Source of the DNA: Rhodospirillales bacterium
Lineage (GTDB): Bacteria; Pseudomonadota; Alphaproteobacteria; Micavibrionales; UBA1664
NCBI GenBank assembly: GCA_023898805.1
Contig: CP060260.1
Location: 744,001-808,000, forward strand
Length of the DNA stretch: 64,000 bases
Direction: 5' to 3'
Below are positions 8,678-19,400 of this stretch, piece after piece; position 1 is the stretch's first letter, and every line of letters starts with the position of its first letter. Under the pieces are notes generated by a model. That model saw only the letters and a program-made list of their open reading frames with translations, made no database searches and was not told the origin of the DNA. Position numbers and translations under genes: made by a program.

Positions 8678-9472
8678 ATGAAACAATATCTCGACCTGAT
8701 GCGCCACGTGCTGGAAAACGGCGCGAAGAAAGAGGACCGCACCGGCACCGGCACACTTTCGGTTTTCGGCTATCAGATGCGCTTTGACCTCTCGAAAGGC
8801 TTCCCGCTGGTCACGACCAAGAAACTGCACCTCAAATCCATCATTCACGAATTGCTGTGGTTTTTGGCTGGCGATACGAACATCAAATACCTGAAGGACA
8901 ACGGCGTGCGCATCTGGGACGAATGGGCCGATGAAAACGGCGACCTTGGACCCGTCTACGGCTATCAATGGCGCTCGTGGCCCGCGCCGGACGGAGCGCA
9001 TATCGACCAGATCGCCAATCTGGTGAACATGATCAAAAAAAACCCGGATTCCCGCCGCCTGATTGTTTCCGCCTGGAACCCGGCCCTGATCGAGCAGATG
9101 GCCCTGCCGCCCTGCCACTGCCTGTTCCAGTTCTATGTCGCGGACGGCAAACTCTCCTGCCAGCTATACCAGCGTTCCGCCGATATTTTCCTGGGCGTGC
9201 CGTTCAACATCGCCTCCTACGCCTTGCTGACCATGATGATCGCGCAGGTCTGCGGCCTCAAACCCGGCGATTTCGTGCACACCTTCGGCGACGCGCATTT
9301 GTACAGCAACCATCTCGAACAGACGAAGGAACAGCTTTCGCGCGATCCCAAACCCCTGCCCGAAATGCACCTGAACCCGCACGTCACCAACCTGTTCGAC
9401 TTCAAATTCGAGGATTTTGAACTGGTGGGTTACGAATCGCACCCCCACATCAAGGCGGCGGTCGCGGTCTGA
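8678..9472 (+). CDS. thyA: Thymidylate synthase
   Basis: A 264-residue ThyA, the standard bacterial length. It methylates dUMP to dTMP using methylenetetrahydrofolate and releases dihydrofolate. Visible motifs are EDRTGTGT with the phosphate-binding Arg, the catalytic Cys in [10 protein letters not shown], the [18 protein letters not shown] segment, and [14 protein letters not shown]. It is first in an operon with folA, whose start overlaps its stop (TGATG), so the dihydrofolate it produces is recycled by the next gene product. Confidence 0.98.
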   Translation: MKQYLDLMRHVLENGAKKEDRTGTGTLSVFGYQMRFDLSKGFPLVTTKKLHLKSIIHELLWFLAGDTNIKYLKDNGVRIWDEWADENGDLGPVYGYQWRSWPAPDGAHIDQIANLVNMIKKNPDSRRLIVSAWNPALIEQMALPPCHCLFQFYVADGKLSCQLYQRSADIFLGVPFNIASYALLTMMIAQVCGLKPGDFVHTFGDAHLYSNHLEQTKEQLSRDPKPLPEMHLNPHVTNLFDFKFEDFELVGYESHPHIKAAVAV

Positions 9473-9966
9473 TGCCGGTGCCCATCGCCCTGATCGCGGC
9501 CATGGCCGAAAACCGCGTAATCGGCGCGGACAATAAACTGCTTTGGCATATTCCGGCAGATTTCAGGCATTTCAAGGCCACAACCATGGGCAAGCCGGTG
9601 ATCATGGGCCGCAAAACCTATGATTCCATCGGCAAACCCCTGCCCGGTCGCACCAATATCGTCATCACCCGCAATGCCGCATGGACGGCGGAAGGTGTAA
9701 AAACCGCCACGACGCTGGAACAGGCCATCGAAACGGCACAGGCCGAAAACCCGCCCGAAATCATGATCATCGGCGGCGCGCAGGTCTATGCGGCGGCGTT
9801 ACAGTTTGCAACACGGGTTTACTTGACCCTGATACACAGGGTTTATAATGGTGATGCGTTGTTTCCCCTTTTGTCCCCGGACGAATGGACGGAAACCGCG
9901 CGCACCAACAATGATTCCGACCCCGCCTTCGATTTCATCACCTATCAACGAAAGTCCGCCGTATGA
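9472..9966 (+). CDS. folA: Dihydrofolate reductase
   Basis: A 164-residue DHFR that reduces dihydrofolate to tetrahydrofolate with NADPH. Motifs are AMAENRVIGADNKLLWHIP with the catalytic acidic residue following in PADFRHFK, the NADPH-binding GRKTYDSIGKPLPGR segment, and IIGGAQVYA. It is coupled to thyA upstream by a five-base overlap and to a small ORF downstream by ATGA. The thyA-folA pairing is common in bacteria. Confidence 0.97.
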   Translation: MPVPIALIAAMAENRVIGADNKLLWHIPADFRHFKATTMGKPVIMGRKTYDSIGKPLPGRTNIVITRNAAWTAEGVKTATTLEQAIETAQAENPPEIMIIGGAQVYAAALQFATRVYLTLIHRVYNGDALFPLLSPDEWTETARTNNDSDPAFDFITYQRKSAV

Positions 9967-10136
9967 CCACGAACGCCACGCCGAAATTCTATAAACCTGT
10001 TTTCGGCAACGACAATTTTCTGGGCCCGCGCGACGCCGTCGATATCACAAATTTCGCAAGCCCGGCGATGACCGCCGCCGACCCGGCACTTGGCCAGCCC
10101 GTGCAGCAACCCGCGCGCAAAACCGAAAAGGCCTGA
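9963..10136 (+). CDS. Small hypothetical protein coupled to folA
   Basis: A 57-residue reading frame starting at ATG 9963, inside the last codon of folA (ATGA overlap), and ending at TGA 10136. It is followed 24 bases later by a strong terminator, so it is the last gene of the thyA operon. The product is soluble, has no cysteine and contains a Phe/Tyr/Pro-rich N-terminal half (KFYKPVFGNDNFLGPRDAVD) and a Pro/Gln/Lys tail. I recognise no family. The overlap and the terminator placement support translation. Confidence 0.6.
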   Translation: MTTNATPKFYKPVFGNDNFLGPRDAVDITNFASPAMTAADPALGQPVQQPARKTEKA

Positions 10137-10160
10137 TCCACAGGAACCGGCACAAAAACA

Positions 10161-10187
10161 AAGGCGCCCATGGGCGCCTTTTTTATC
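10161..10187 (+). terminator. Terminator of the thyA-folA operon
   Basis: AAGGCGCCCATGGGCGCCTT forms a self-complementary hairpin followed by TTTT. The A-run before it also makes it usable for the convergent YciI-like gene on the minus strand. Confidence 0.85.
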
Positions 10188-10199
10188 CTTCGCCGCAAT

Positions 10200-10511
10200 T
10201 CAGTTTTTTGCAAATAAAGACTCGAAACTCGGCCCGATTCTGCACGGGATGATTTCGATGTCCTGCCATACTTTTCCGGTTACATACGGCTCGACACGCA
10301 GCCACGCATCCAAAGTCGCCCGGTCGGGAAAATCGACGATCATGACCGAACCCTTCATTGCCCCATCCTCGTTCAACATAGCTGCGCCAAGCAGTTGTTC
10401 GCCGCGTTTGATCGCTTCGTTACTCAAGGCAATATGCTGTTCGCGTACGGCCAACCGCCGCTTCAACGCATCTGCGTCCCCACCGTCCCGGGCAATGACA
10501 AGAAACTGCAT
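10200..10511 (-). CDS. YciI-family (YCII-related domain) protein
   Basis: A 103-residue protein beginning MQFLVIARDG. ATG 10511 is chosen because it overlaps the stop of the upstream aminotransferase (TGATG). The pattern of a beta-strand start, a central RREQHIALSNE helix, GSVMIVDFPDRATLDAWL and a closing EIIPCR strand fits the YCII-related alpha-beta fold of the dimeric ferredoxin-like superfamily. The biochemical role of most YciI proteins is unknown; the Asp in VDFPDRATLDAW is the conserved position in this family. Confidence 0.8.
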   Translation of the reverse strand: MQFLVIARDGGDADALKRRLAVREQHIALSNEAIKRGEQLLGAAMLNEDGAMKGSVMIVDFPDRATLDAWLRVEPYVTGKVWQDIEIIPCRIGPSFESLFAKN

Positions 10512-11680
10512 CACGCGCTCTTTCTGTTCCATCCACGCATGAAATCATGGATCCGCGCGCAGGCTTTTTCAATGTCCTCGGTCGATCCGGCGAAACTGAT
10601 GCGCAACGTCTGGTGCCCGCGCTTAAGATCGAAATCCGTCCCCGGCGTGGCCGCAACCCCCGCCTGATCGAGCAACCCGCGGCAGAACGCCTCGGAATCG
10701 TCGGTCAGATCCGAGATGTCGGCATACAGATAAAACGCCCCCTCGACATGCGACAGGCGCGTGATCCCCGCCTTGGGCAGTTCGCGTTTCAATATCTCCA
10801 GATTGCGCTTGTACCGCGCGACATAGCCGTCAAGCACGTCCAGATGGTCGAAGCATTTAAGCGCGACATGCTGCGCCAAAGTCGGCGGCGCGACGAACAG
10901 GCTTTCGCACAGGCGCTTGACCCGGTCGACCACGTCTTCGGGCAGCACCAGCCACCCGATACGCCACCCGGTCATCGCGAAATATTTGGAAAAGCTGTTG
11001 ACGCTGATCGCCTCGTGACTGGTACGCAAAACAGTATCCGCCGGTTCGCCATAGGTAATGCCGTGATAAAGCTCGTCCGCGAACAGGCGTACCCCGTGCG
11101 ACTGGCACCAATGCGTCAGCGCCGCCAGATCCTCGCGTCCGATCATCGTGCCGGTGGGGTTGGACGGGTTGCCGATGATCAAGCCCTGCGGCTTATGCGG
11201 CAACGCCTCCAGCCGGGCGATGGTGGGTTGATAATTTTCCTCCAGCGTCGCGGGAATTTCGAGCGCCTTGCACCCCAGCGCGGTCAGGATGTTGCGATAG
11301 GCGGGATAGGCCGGCGCCGCCATCGCCACATGATCGCCCGCATCCAGCGTGGCGAGGAAAGAAAGCATCAGCCCGCCCGATCCGCCGACGGTGATGACCA
11401 CGTTTTTGGGATCGACCTGCACGCCGTAACGGTCGGCGTAATGCTGGGCGATGCGCAGCTTGAGCGCGGGGATGCCCGTGGCCTCGGTATAGCCGAGATT
11501 GCCGGAGCGCAGAATTTCGGCGGCGGCATCAAGCGCGGCCTGCGGCGCGCCGACCGAGGGTTGCCCCGCCTCCAGATGCACGATGTCCTCGCCCGCCGCC
11601 ACACGCTCGTTAACGGCGCGCAGGATATCGAGAACGCGAAAAACAGGAATGTCGGAACGGGAAGACAGCTTGATGGACAT
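10511..11680 (-). CDS. Class I/II pyridoxal-phosphate aminotransferase
   Basis: A 389-residue fold-type I aminotransferase of the AspC/AlaT group. Signatures are the GGSGGLMLSFLATLD phosphate loop, NPSNPTG with the cofactor-contacting Asn, DELYHGITY, the Schiff-base Lys in SFSKYFAMTGWRIGW, and the carboxylate-binding Arg in LRISFAG. Substrate cannot be told from the sequence; aspartate or branched-chain/aromatic amino acids are likely. It is co-transcribed with the YciI-like gene. Confidence 0.9.
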   Translation of the reverse strand: MSIKLSSRSDIPVFRVLDILRAVNERVAAGEDIVHLEAGQPSVGAPQAALDAAAEILRSGNLGYTEATGIPALKLRIAQHYADRYGVQVDPKNVVITVGGSGGLMLSFLATLDAGDHVAMAAPAYPAYRNILTALGCKALEIPATLEENYQPTIARLEALPHKPQGLIIGNPSNPTGTMIGREDLAALTHWCQSHGVRLFADELYHGITYGEPADTVLRTSHEAISVNSFSKYFAMTGWRIGWLVLPEDVVDRVKRLCESLFVAPPTLAQHVALKCFDHLDVLDGYVARYKRNLEILKRELPKAGITRLSHVEGAFYLYADISDLTDDSEAFCRGLLDQAGVAATPGTDFDLKRGHQTLRISFAGSTEDIEKACARIHDFMRGWNRKSA

Positions 11681-11921
11681 GATGAAAACCGTGGCGTTAA
11701 GGGTTTGGGAAAATCGTGACGGCGCGTGGGGCCGGTGACGATTTCAGGAATCGGAAAGAAGGGGAGAGATCAGGCGCGGCGTAGCCTGACGGCTCGCGCG
11801 TCAAGAAGGGATGCGGCGAAGACGGCCGCGCTGTTTTGAAGGATGTAACCCCTGTACATGCGACAAGCACAGCACATAAAGGCGTTGCCACGCAAGGGGT
11901 TTACGGCTTTTATCGGCAATC

Positions 11922-12956
11922 ATGAAGATTCTTCATATCATGGCCGGGTCGGCCGCGGGTGGCGCGGAAAACGCCTTCGTCGAACTGGTCGCCGCGCAAA
12001 AAGCCGCCGGGTTCGACGTCCGCGCCGCATGCCGCCCCAATCCGCGCAACGCGCTTTTGCGCGATGCTGGCGTGACGCTGACCGAACTGCCCTTTGGTGG
12101 TGTCTTCGATTTCCGCACCACCCCGGCCCTGCGCGCACTGATCCGCGAAACCCGGCCCGCCGTGCTTGTAAGCTGGATGAACCGCGCCGCGAAAAAACTG
12201 CCCAGGAATACGGGCACAGCTTGGGTCGCGCGGCTGGGCGGTTATTACGACTTGAAATATTATCGCGGCGTCGACCGTTTCGTGGTCAACGCGCCCGACA
12301 TCGGCCGCTGGATGACCGATCAGGGCATCCCGGCGGAAAAAATCGCCTTTATCCCGAATTTCGCGGAAATTCCGGCGCGGGCCGAACCCGTCCCGCGCGT
12401 TGATTTGCAAACGCCGGATGACGCCTTTGTCGTCCTGACCCTCGCGCGGCTGCACCCGAACAAGGCGATCGACACATTGCTGCGCGCCTTTGCCGGAACG
12501 CCGTCCCGCGCCGTACTGTGGATCGCGGGCGAGGGGCCGGAGCGCGCAAAGCTGGAAACCCTTTCCCGCGACCTCGGCGTGGCGGAGCGCGTCCGCTTCC
12601 TTGGCTGGCGCGAGGACCGCTGGAACCTGCTGGCCGCCTGCGACGCCTTCGTCTTGCCTTCGCGCCACGAACCTTTCGGCAACGCCTTCATGCAGGCATG
12701 GGCTGCCGCGCGCCCGCTGGTTACCACCGCGACCGCCGGTCCCGCATATTACGCCCGCGACGGTGAAAACGCGCTTGTCGTGCCCATCGACGACGTCCCG
12801 GCACTGGCAGCGGCGCTCACACATCTATATGAAGACCGGAATTTGCGCGAAAAACTGGCCGGCGCAGGCCGCGCGACTTACAACCAAGCCTTTGATAAAG
12901 AAAAGATTTTAAGCCAATGGCAGGGATTGTTTGAAATCCTGGCCCGTCAGGCGTAA
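11922..12956 (+). CDS. Family 4 glycosyltransferase
   Basis: A 344-residue GT-B glycosyltransferase. The N-terminal half begins MKILHIMAGSAAGGAENAF, the usual acceptor-domain start of GT4 enzymes. The C-terminal half has LARLHPNKAIDTLLRAF, the sugar-nucleotide loop WIAGEGPER, and the EX7E-type segment PSRHEPFGNAFMQAWA. It probably transfers a sugar from a nucleotide donor to a lipopolysaccharide core or other envelope glycan. It stands alone, with no other glycan gene adjacent, so the acceptor cannot be guessed. Confidence 0.88.
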   Translation: MKILHIMAGSAAGGAENAFVELVAAQKAAGFDVRAACRPNPRNALLRDAGVTLTELPFGGVFDFRTTPALRALIRETRPAVLVSWMNRAAKKLPRNTGTAWVARLGGYYDLKYYRGVDRFVVNAPDIGRWMTDQGIPAEKIAFIPNFAEIPARAEPVPRVDLQTPDDAFVVLTLARLHPNKAIDTLLRAFAGTPSRAVLWIAGEGPERAKLETLSRDLGVAERVRFLGWREDRWNLLAACDAFVLPSRHEPFGNAFMQAWAAARPLVTTATAGPAYYARDGENALVVPIDDVPALAAALTHLYEDRNLREKLAGAGRATYNQAFDKEKILSQWQGLFEILARQA

Positions 12957-12983
12957 GAAACTGAAAAAAAGCTTAATAAATTC

Positions 12984-13012
12984 TTGCATTAGCGTTATGA
13001 AAATATTAATAT
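12984..13012 (+). promoter_or_regulatory. Candidate sigma70 promoter for the 96-residue/2040-residue gene pair
   Basis: TTGCAT and TAATAT are separated by 17 bases in an AT-rich stretch, 61 bases before the ATG of the 96-residue gene. Confidence 0.4.
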
Positions 13013-13072
13013 CCTGTCGCTAGGATGGGCGCCGTAGCTTGTCCCATTATATGGCCATAAAAGGTTTAACAG

Positions 13073-13363
13073 ATGTTTGATAGCGCGCTTCTTGTCATCG
13101 ACGAACAGGCACGGCCCGTTCTGATCATTCCCCAGGAATTACCCGAAGGAAACACCTTCGTGAACATCGTCGAGGGCGGCATCGACATCGGCGTGGGCAA
13201 CAAGGTTTATGGCGCGGTGCGCGAAATGCACGACACATCCCTCGCGCTGCTCGGTCTGCAGGATGAACTCGGCCTCGCCACCTTTCGGGGCGAAACGCCG
13301 GACGAACAAATGCCCGACGAAATCCAGTATGTCGCGACCGTAACCGATACCCGCACCCAATAA
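13073..13363 (+). CDS. Small hypothetical protein upstream of the giant protein
   Basis: A 96-residue acidic soluble protein, starting at ATG 13073 with an AAGG site 8 bases upstream. It has alternating hydrophobic strands (ALLVIDEQARPVLIIP, FVNIVEGGIDIGVGNKV) that suggest a small beta-rich fold. It has no signal peptide, membrane segment or cysteine. It lies 60 bases upstream of the 2040-residue gene on the same strand, and the two probably share a transcript. I recognise no family. Confidence 0.7.
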   Translation: MFDSALLVIDEQARPVLIIPQELPEGNTFVNIVEGGIDIGVGNKVYGAVREMHDTSLALLGLQDELGLATFRGETPDEQMPDEIQYVATVTDTRTQ

Positions 13364-13423
13364 CGACAAAAGCGAAATAACTAAGGACACGCCGGACAAA
13401 CGGCCAAAGGAATAGAGGATAAA

Positions 13424-16400
13424 ATGAACGAGCTGACCAACCCCGCGAATTTTGAACTGGCCGCGCTTCTGGGCGATGTCGAACGCCGCAAAGACATGCT
13501 CCCCACCGGCCACGATCTTCGCACCGCCATGGATGCGCTCGAATCCTGCCTGCGCAAAATGATCGACGCGAACCCGAACACGAACACCGACCAGGACCTC
13601 GATCGTGCCACCGTTCAGATCAAGTCCGACGCCCGTACCGTTCTGGCCGTGATCGACCATCAATTATCCGGCCTCGATTCAATTGCTGCCGGCACGCTTA
13701 AATCGATGGTCGAAAACGCCTACACGGCGTTCGGCATATCCCAAAGGCAGAACAAGCCCGACGACATAAGCAGGCTTATGGGCATAGTACGCCTGATTGC
13801 CGAAGAAAATATCAAACCTGCGGCATCTGAAGTATCCGCACCGCAAGGTGAACCTGATCTGCTGGCAGTGCTTAAAGAAGCTCTGTACGCACCCAACCCC
13901 ACACAACCCGCCGCGCAACCGGCGGCGAAAGGCGATGCGTTAGCAGAACTGGCTGCCTTGATCGCCGGAAAAACAGCCGAGCCCGAGCCCGCTATCGCCG
14001 CCGAACCCGTGCAACCCGAACTGCAAGCTGAGCCGCAAGCCGAACCCCAACCCGAACCGATCGACAGTTTCGGCGCGGAAGGTGTGCGCCAGTACGTCCT
14101 CGACGAACTTCAATCTTTTGGCGACAACGTCCGCGACGCCTTTGAATTTATCGCAAATCGCCAGCCGGAACTTTATGTCTCCATGGCCCGTGCTTTTGAT
14201 GCGGTGGGCGAACTGGCCGAGCTGGACCCGGAGCTGCACCGGGCGCTCTATGATCGCATCCCGGCCCTCATAATTGACGAGGCCGATTCGAATTCAAACG
14301 CATACAGCCCGCTTCTCGACTCCACCTATCTCGACGGTGTCAAAGGCAAAATCGACGAGGTCGGAAAAACCACATGGCTGAAAAACAACGCTGACGCGTC
14401 TATGACACTGAAGGACCTGCTGGCCTATGGTCAGGCCGTGTACATGCTGAATGCAGAAAGGTCCGCACGCCTGCAGGCCGAACAAACACCCGCCGAGCAA
14501 ACCCCTGCCGTTGAACCCGAAGACTTCTCTTACGTGTCCGCATCGTACCAGACCGAAAGACTGGACATTGCGCGTAACGAGCTTTTTGAACGCCTTGATA
14601 CCATTCAGAGCGGACTGGTGAACGACCCGCATCATAAAAGAATCGGCCAGCTTGTTGAACTGGGTGTCGACGCCGGCGCTTTCTTTTCGCTTTTGTCACC
14701 CAGAGATTTTAACGAAGCCCTGTCCCGCCTGAAGGACGCGGCACTGGAAGATCACAGCGACAGCACGCTTGTCGATATCGGGAAAAATCGCGATGTCATG
14801 CGCAATGTGATCCAGAGTATCGTCCGCAATCCGCTTGAAGCCATTAACGCCGCTGACGAAAAAGTACTTGAGCAGAAGGGGAAAGATAAAAAAGAAGCAG
14901 ACGCGCTCCTGAACAAGCATCTTGATCTGACCGGTTTTGCATCAGTATTCCAAAACGCCGTCACCGCCTTCAGCGAGTTTCTGAAGGTCCAGGCGGAAAA
15001 CAACGCGGCATTGAACAAGGCACGAGAATCGCTTTTGGCACCGCTTGAAAAGGCCGTTGCCGGCACCGCGAAAAAACAGGGCACACCCCTCGACCGCGAC
15101 TCATCGAACATGGCCGCCTCCGAAATATTGTCGCGCACCGCGCTCGAACCCGGGGCCGCAGAAATCCTGACCAGCATCCAGACCGGGCTGAATTACAGCG
15201 TGTTACGCCCGTGGGAATGGGGCGCGCCGCGCATGGCGCACGCTGCCCTTCAGTCCCTGATTTCGACCCACATTGAAATGCAAGTAAAGTGGAATAGAAA
15301 CAAGGCAAGGGTGAATGCAAGGGTAGATGAACGCAAGGATTCATCAGGCACAAGCGATGCGGGATACACGCTTACCGACAAACTCGACCTGGCTGCCTCT
15401 TTGGGTCTGATCAGAGAAGAATACGCTGGTCCGGAACAGGAAGCCTTGGATCAATTGACGAAACTTGGCGCCGAAACCCTGAAATCGCGCCCACGTATTT
15501 TGGATGCCGCCCCGGCGGCTTCGGTCGCGGAAACCGCCGCGCCCGCCGCGCCTGTTTTGGCCGAAGCAAGCGAAGCCAAAACGGATATCCCGACGGATTT
15601 CGCGGAAAAACCGGCTGCCGAAAACCAACTGCGTCGCCTGAAAGCCAAGGTCAACGCCACGCTGGAAAGCGCTGCCGCCTTGATCAAACAAAACCCGGAT
15701 ACGTTGATCACCGCTGCCGAAAACCTGCTAAACGCGGCAGCTTATGCCTCATTGTCCCGGGCGATCGACCGTGTGAATGCAATCGGCGATGACGCGAGGC
15801 AAGCCGGTGAAAACAACGACTGGACCAAAGGGTATGTCCGCATGGATATACTCTCTGCGCTGGCGCGCGACATTTTAGCGGATGGGCGCAGAACTATGAC
15901 GCCCAAAGAAAACGATGGCGTTATTAAAAAAATCGTCGAAAACGGCGACCGCGCATGGCTGGAAGCCAACGCCCAGAGCATGACCCTGCACGACATGCTG
16001 ACCTTCGGCAACACGACGGACGATACCGGCATGGCTGCTTTCCTTGAACAGGGCGTGGCCCGCCTGGTGGATGAGGAGCATTTCAATCCGAAAGCCGCGC
16101 AGGATGCCACCGACCTCCCGTCCTTCCTCAACCGCGCCGACAAACCGCGTGACCTGCGACTGGCGGGTGCCAATCTGGTCAACAGCATGATCAAGTTTGC
16201 AAAGACCACCGCCCAGCAATCCGAAGACGATCTGCGCGCGGGCGGCATGACATCGCAAGCCGCGATCGAAACCCTGCTCGACAAACAAGGTCTGCGCGAT
16301 TTCATCCATGACATCGGCATCAGCCTTTCGGAAGATACCACCGCGCTGGATCCGTATGAAACCGCCGTCCTGCGCCGCGAATTAAGCGACGCAATCGGCC

Positions 16401-19400
16401 AGAAATTCGCGCCGGTCTATTACGACCGCGAACAGGCATACAGCAAGGCCGAAGCGGAACTGGATGCGGCGCGGAAGACCGGCGCGGACGCAACAGATCA
16501 AAAACGGTCGATAGACCGCATCGCCGAACTGGGCGGGCAATCCAATGCCCTGCGCAAGATTTTCCGCGATCTTGAAACCGTCATGCTCGCGCACGCGCAA
16601 AATAACGTGGCATTGACGACCAAACGCAGCCAGATTTTCACTGCGCTGGAAACCCGTTTCAGCAACGTATCGATCAAGGCGGGCATGCCCGCCGGCACCG
16701 GGCCGAACGTCGCCCGCGACCTTCTGAACGAAACATTCAAAAGGGCCGACGCCTATGAAATCATGACCGGCATCGAAGCCGAGCTTGCCGGCGGCATCTT
16801 CAGCAGCCGCAGATCACTGCGCGCAATGATCAAAAACTCGCTTGAGATCCAGAAACTGGAGGATAAGGCAAACGCACCGGAGAACAGCAGCGTAAAACGC
16901 GCTGAACTGAACGGGGCGGCCGACGCGCTGTTTACCGAAAAACTTCTGCCCGTTCTCGACCGTTTGGCCGAAAAGGGCGGTAAAATCATGCAAGCGCAGC
17001 TTAAAAAGGCGCATTCGCAACGCGCATCCAAAGCCAGCGCGGCGAAGGCCGACACGGCCCCGGAACGTATCGCCACGGCACCAACGCCTGTTGACGCTCC
17101 TGTGGCAGCTCCAGCCGGGCCTGTACCAGCCTTCCTGTTGCGTCAAGGTACGCAGGCACCGACGCCGGGACCGCGCCGCAGGCCCAAGGCCCCGCGCCGC
17201 GCCGCACGTGCAATCGGGCGCGAAATGCTTGCGGCTATTTCGGAAGCCGAACAACGGGAAAAACTCTCTGCCCGCGAACGTGGCTATGCCCACAAACCTG
17301 CGGCCAAGCAGCCCGGGAAAGAGCCGACAACCCGGCCTTCGGTTGAACAACAGGCGCACGAAAGCCGGGCGCGCTGGGCTGACTATGCCGAAAAACTTGC
17401 AAACAAGACCATACTCATACAAACCAACGCGGCGTTGAAGGAAGCCGCACGCAAAGAAAAAATCGCGCAAAAACGCGAAGCATGGAAAATGGCCCGCGCC
17501 CAAAAAGTCATCGAATCCGGAATCGATGCGGTCAACAAACAAAATGCCAAGGAAGCAAAACGCGAAAAAAGCGCCGCGCTGCGCGCGCAACGCAAGGCCG
17601 CATGGTCCGCGCGTTTCAATGGCTGGAAAGAATGGCTTGGACAAACCGCCAGCGCACTGACGATGGCGCAGGCGGCACAACCGGCCCTCGCCGGCGGATC
17701 GCCGGAATTTCTGCCCGCCTATGACGCGCCCTATCAGGCGCCGGTCAAAGGCCAGAGATTCAACGCCGTTGGTATCGAAGGCCTGGGTAAAGGCGCAACA
17801 CAACTCGCCGCAAGCACCGCGCGCGGTGTGGCATTGATCGCCAAAACCGGCACGCGATGGAGCCTTGCCGCCACGAAAGCTGCCTATGACCGCTGGCCCA
17901 GCATTATTCTGGGTATCGGCTTCGGCATTTATGCCGCAGCCCCGATCAAGGCCGCCGCCGCCGCAATGTTCGCCGGCACCGCCATACCGGTTGTCACGCC
18001 CGTCCTAACCACCGCCGCGCCGATTATCGCGGCGGGTGCGCTGGCCGCGCTGACGACCGCGCAGATTCAGCGTCGCTATACCAACCTGCGCGCTGAATGG
18101 ACGCAAAATCAGGAAGCCGCTCCGTCATGGCTGAAGGAACAGGGCCTGAAGATCGGCGCGACTGGTCTTGCGATTGGCGAAACCATCTTGAATACGGGCT
18201 TGCATGCTGCAGGACGTATCCTTTGGAACGGCGTTGCCGAAGCTGGCGACATGTTGCGCCTGAGCGGACGCAATAAATCCGAGCGCATTCACGCACGGCA
18301 ACATCGAGACAACCGTCTGCGCGAAGCGATTTTTGACGACAATTTCGTGCAGGCCGGGATCATGCTGGCCAAGGCCGCGCCGCTTCTGGCGCATGGCTAC
18401 CGTGCACAGCGCGCAGCCCGCGCACAGGCCGCCGAAAAAGGCCTGAATCTGCGTATGTCCGAACGTCTGGGCACGATGGTCGCGGCCATGAAGGCGCGCG
18501 ACGCTGTCAGCACCGAACTGATGTTTGGAACAATGGCGGCCATGTTTGGTGCAGCCGTCGGCATGGCGGGAAGCTCCGCGTATCACCATTATCTCGATAC
18601 ACAAACACCGACTGCCGCCCCTGTCAGGGCGCCAGACACCACCCTGCGCACACCGACGACGATAATACCCGCCGATCAGACGCCGCAGGGTCAAATTCCG
18701 GGCAGCGCGGCACCGGTCGATGCCGCCGCGCATAACAACAACCCCGCCGGCGGATTGGATCAGGTATTGCCGTCCACAGGTGCGGCCGCGATCATGGGCC
18801 AACACCAACCGCTCTTTATCGATGGCCACTCGTATATCGCCCAGATGCAGCACGGCGACACCCTTGTCTGGAACGACGGCGGCGGCGACAGGTTGCGCGA
18901 CGTGACCTTCAAACAGCCGCACGCCCCGACAAAAAGTCATGTGGCACATAACGGCGGCGGCAGGGCGCATGGCGCGGCGCACGCACACGGCAAACCCGCC
19001 GCGCACAGCACCGCGCACGGGGCAAGACATGCCCATGCCGGCACGCGCGCGCATACGGGCACGCATGCCGCCCCGGCACGTCCCGTCGGTGCGCCAATGG
19101 ATCTGGGCCCGTACAGTCAGCACACAGCATCCGGCAATCCGCTGGAACGCGCGGTGAAAGGCGTCGGCAACGGTATCGGCGATGCTTTCAAGGCTGCCGA
19201 TGGTTTCTTCTCGGACAAGATCGGCAATCCGCTGCGCAAACTGTTCGATGGCGCCGCCCATATCGGCCACCATGCAGACACGGTGGTGACACCGTCTGCG
19301 CACACGCCGCTGGGCAAGTTCAACGCAGCCTTTGGCGAACGCATCGTTCACGCCGGCGGCTGGAACCGCGCCTCGCTCAACGCGATGCTCGATCAGGCGG

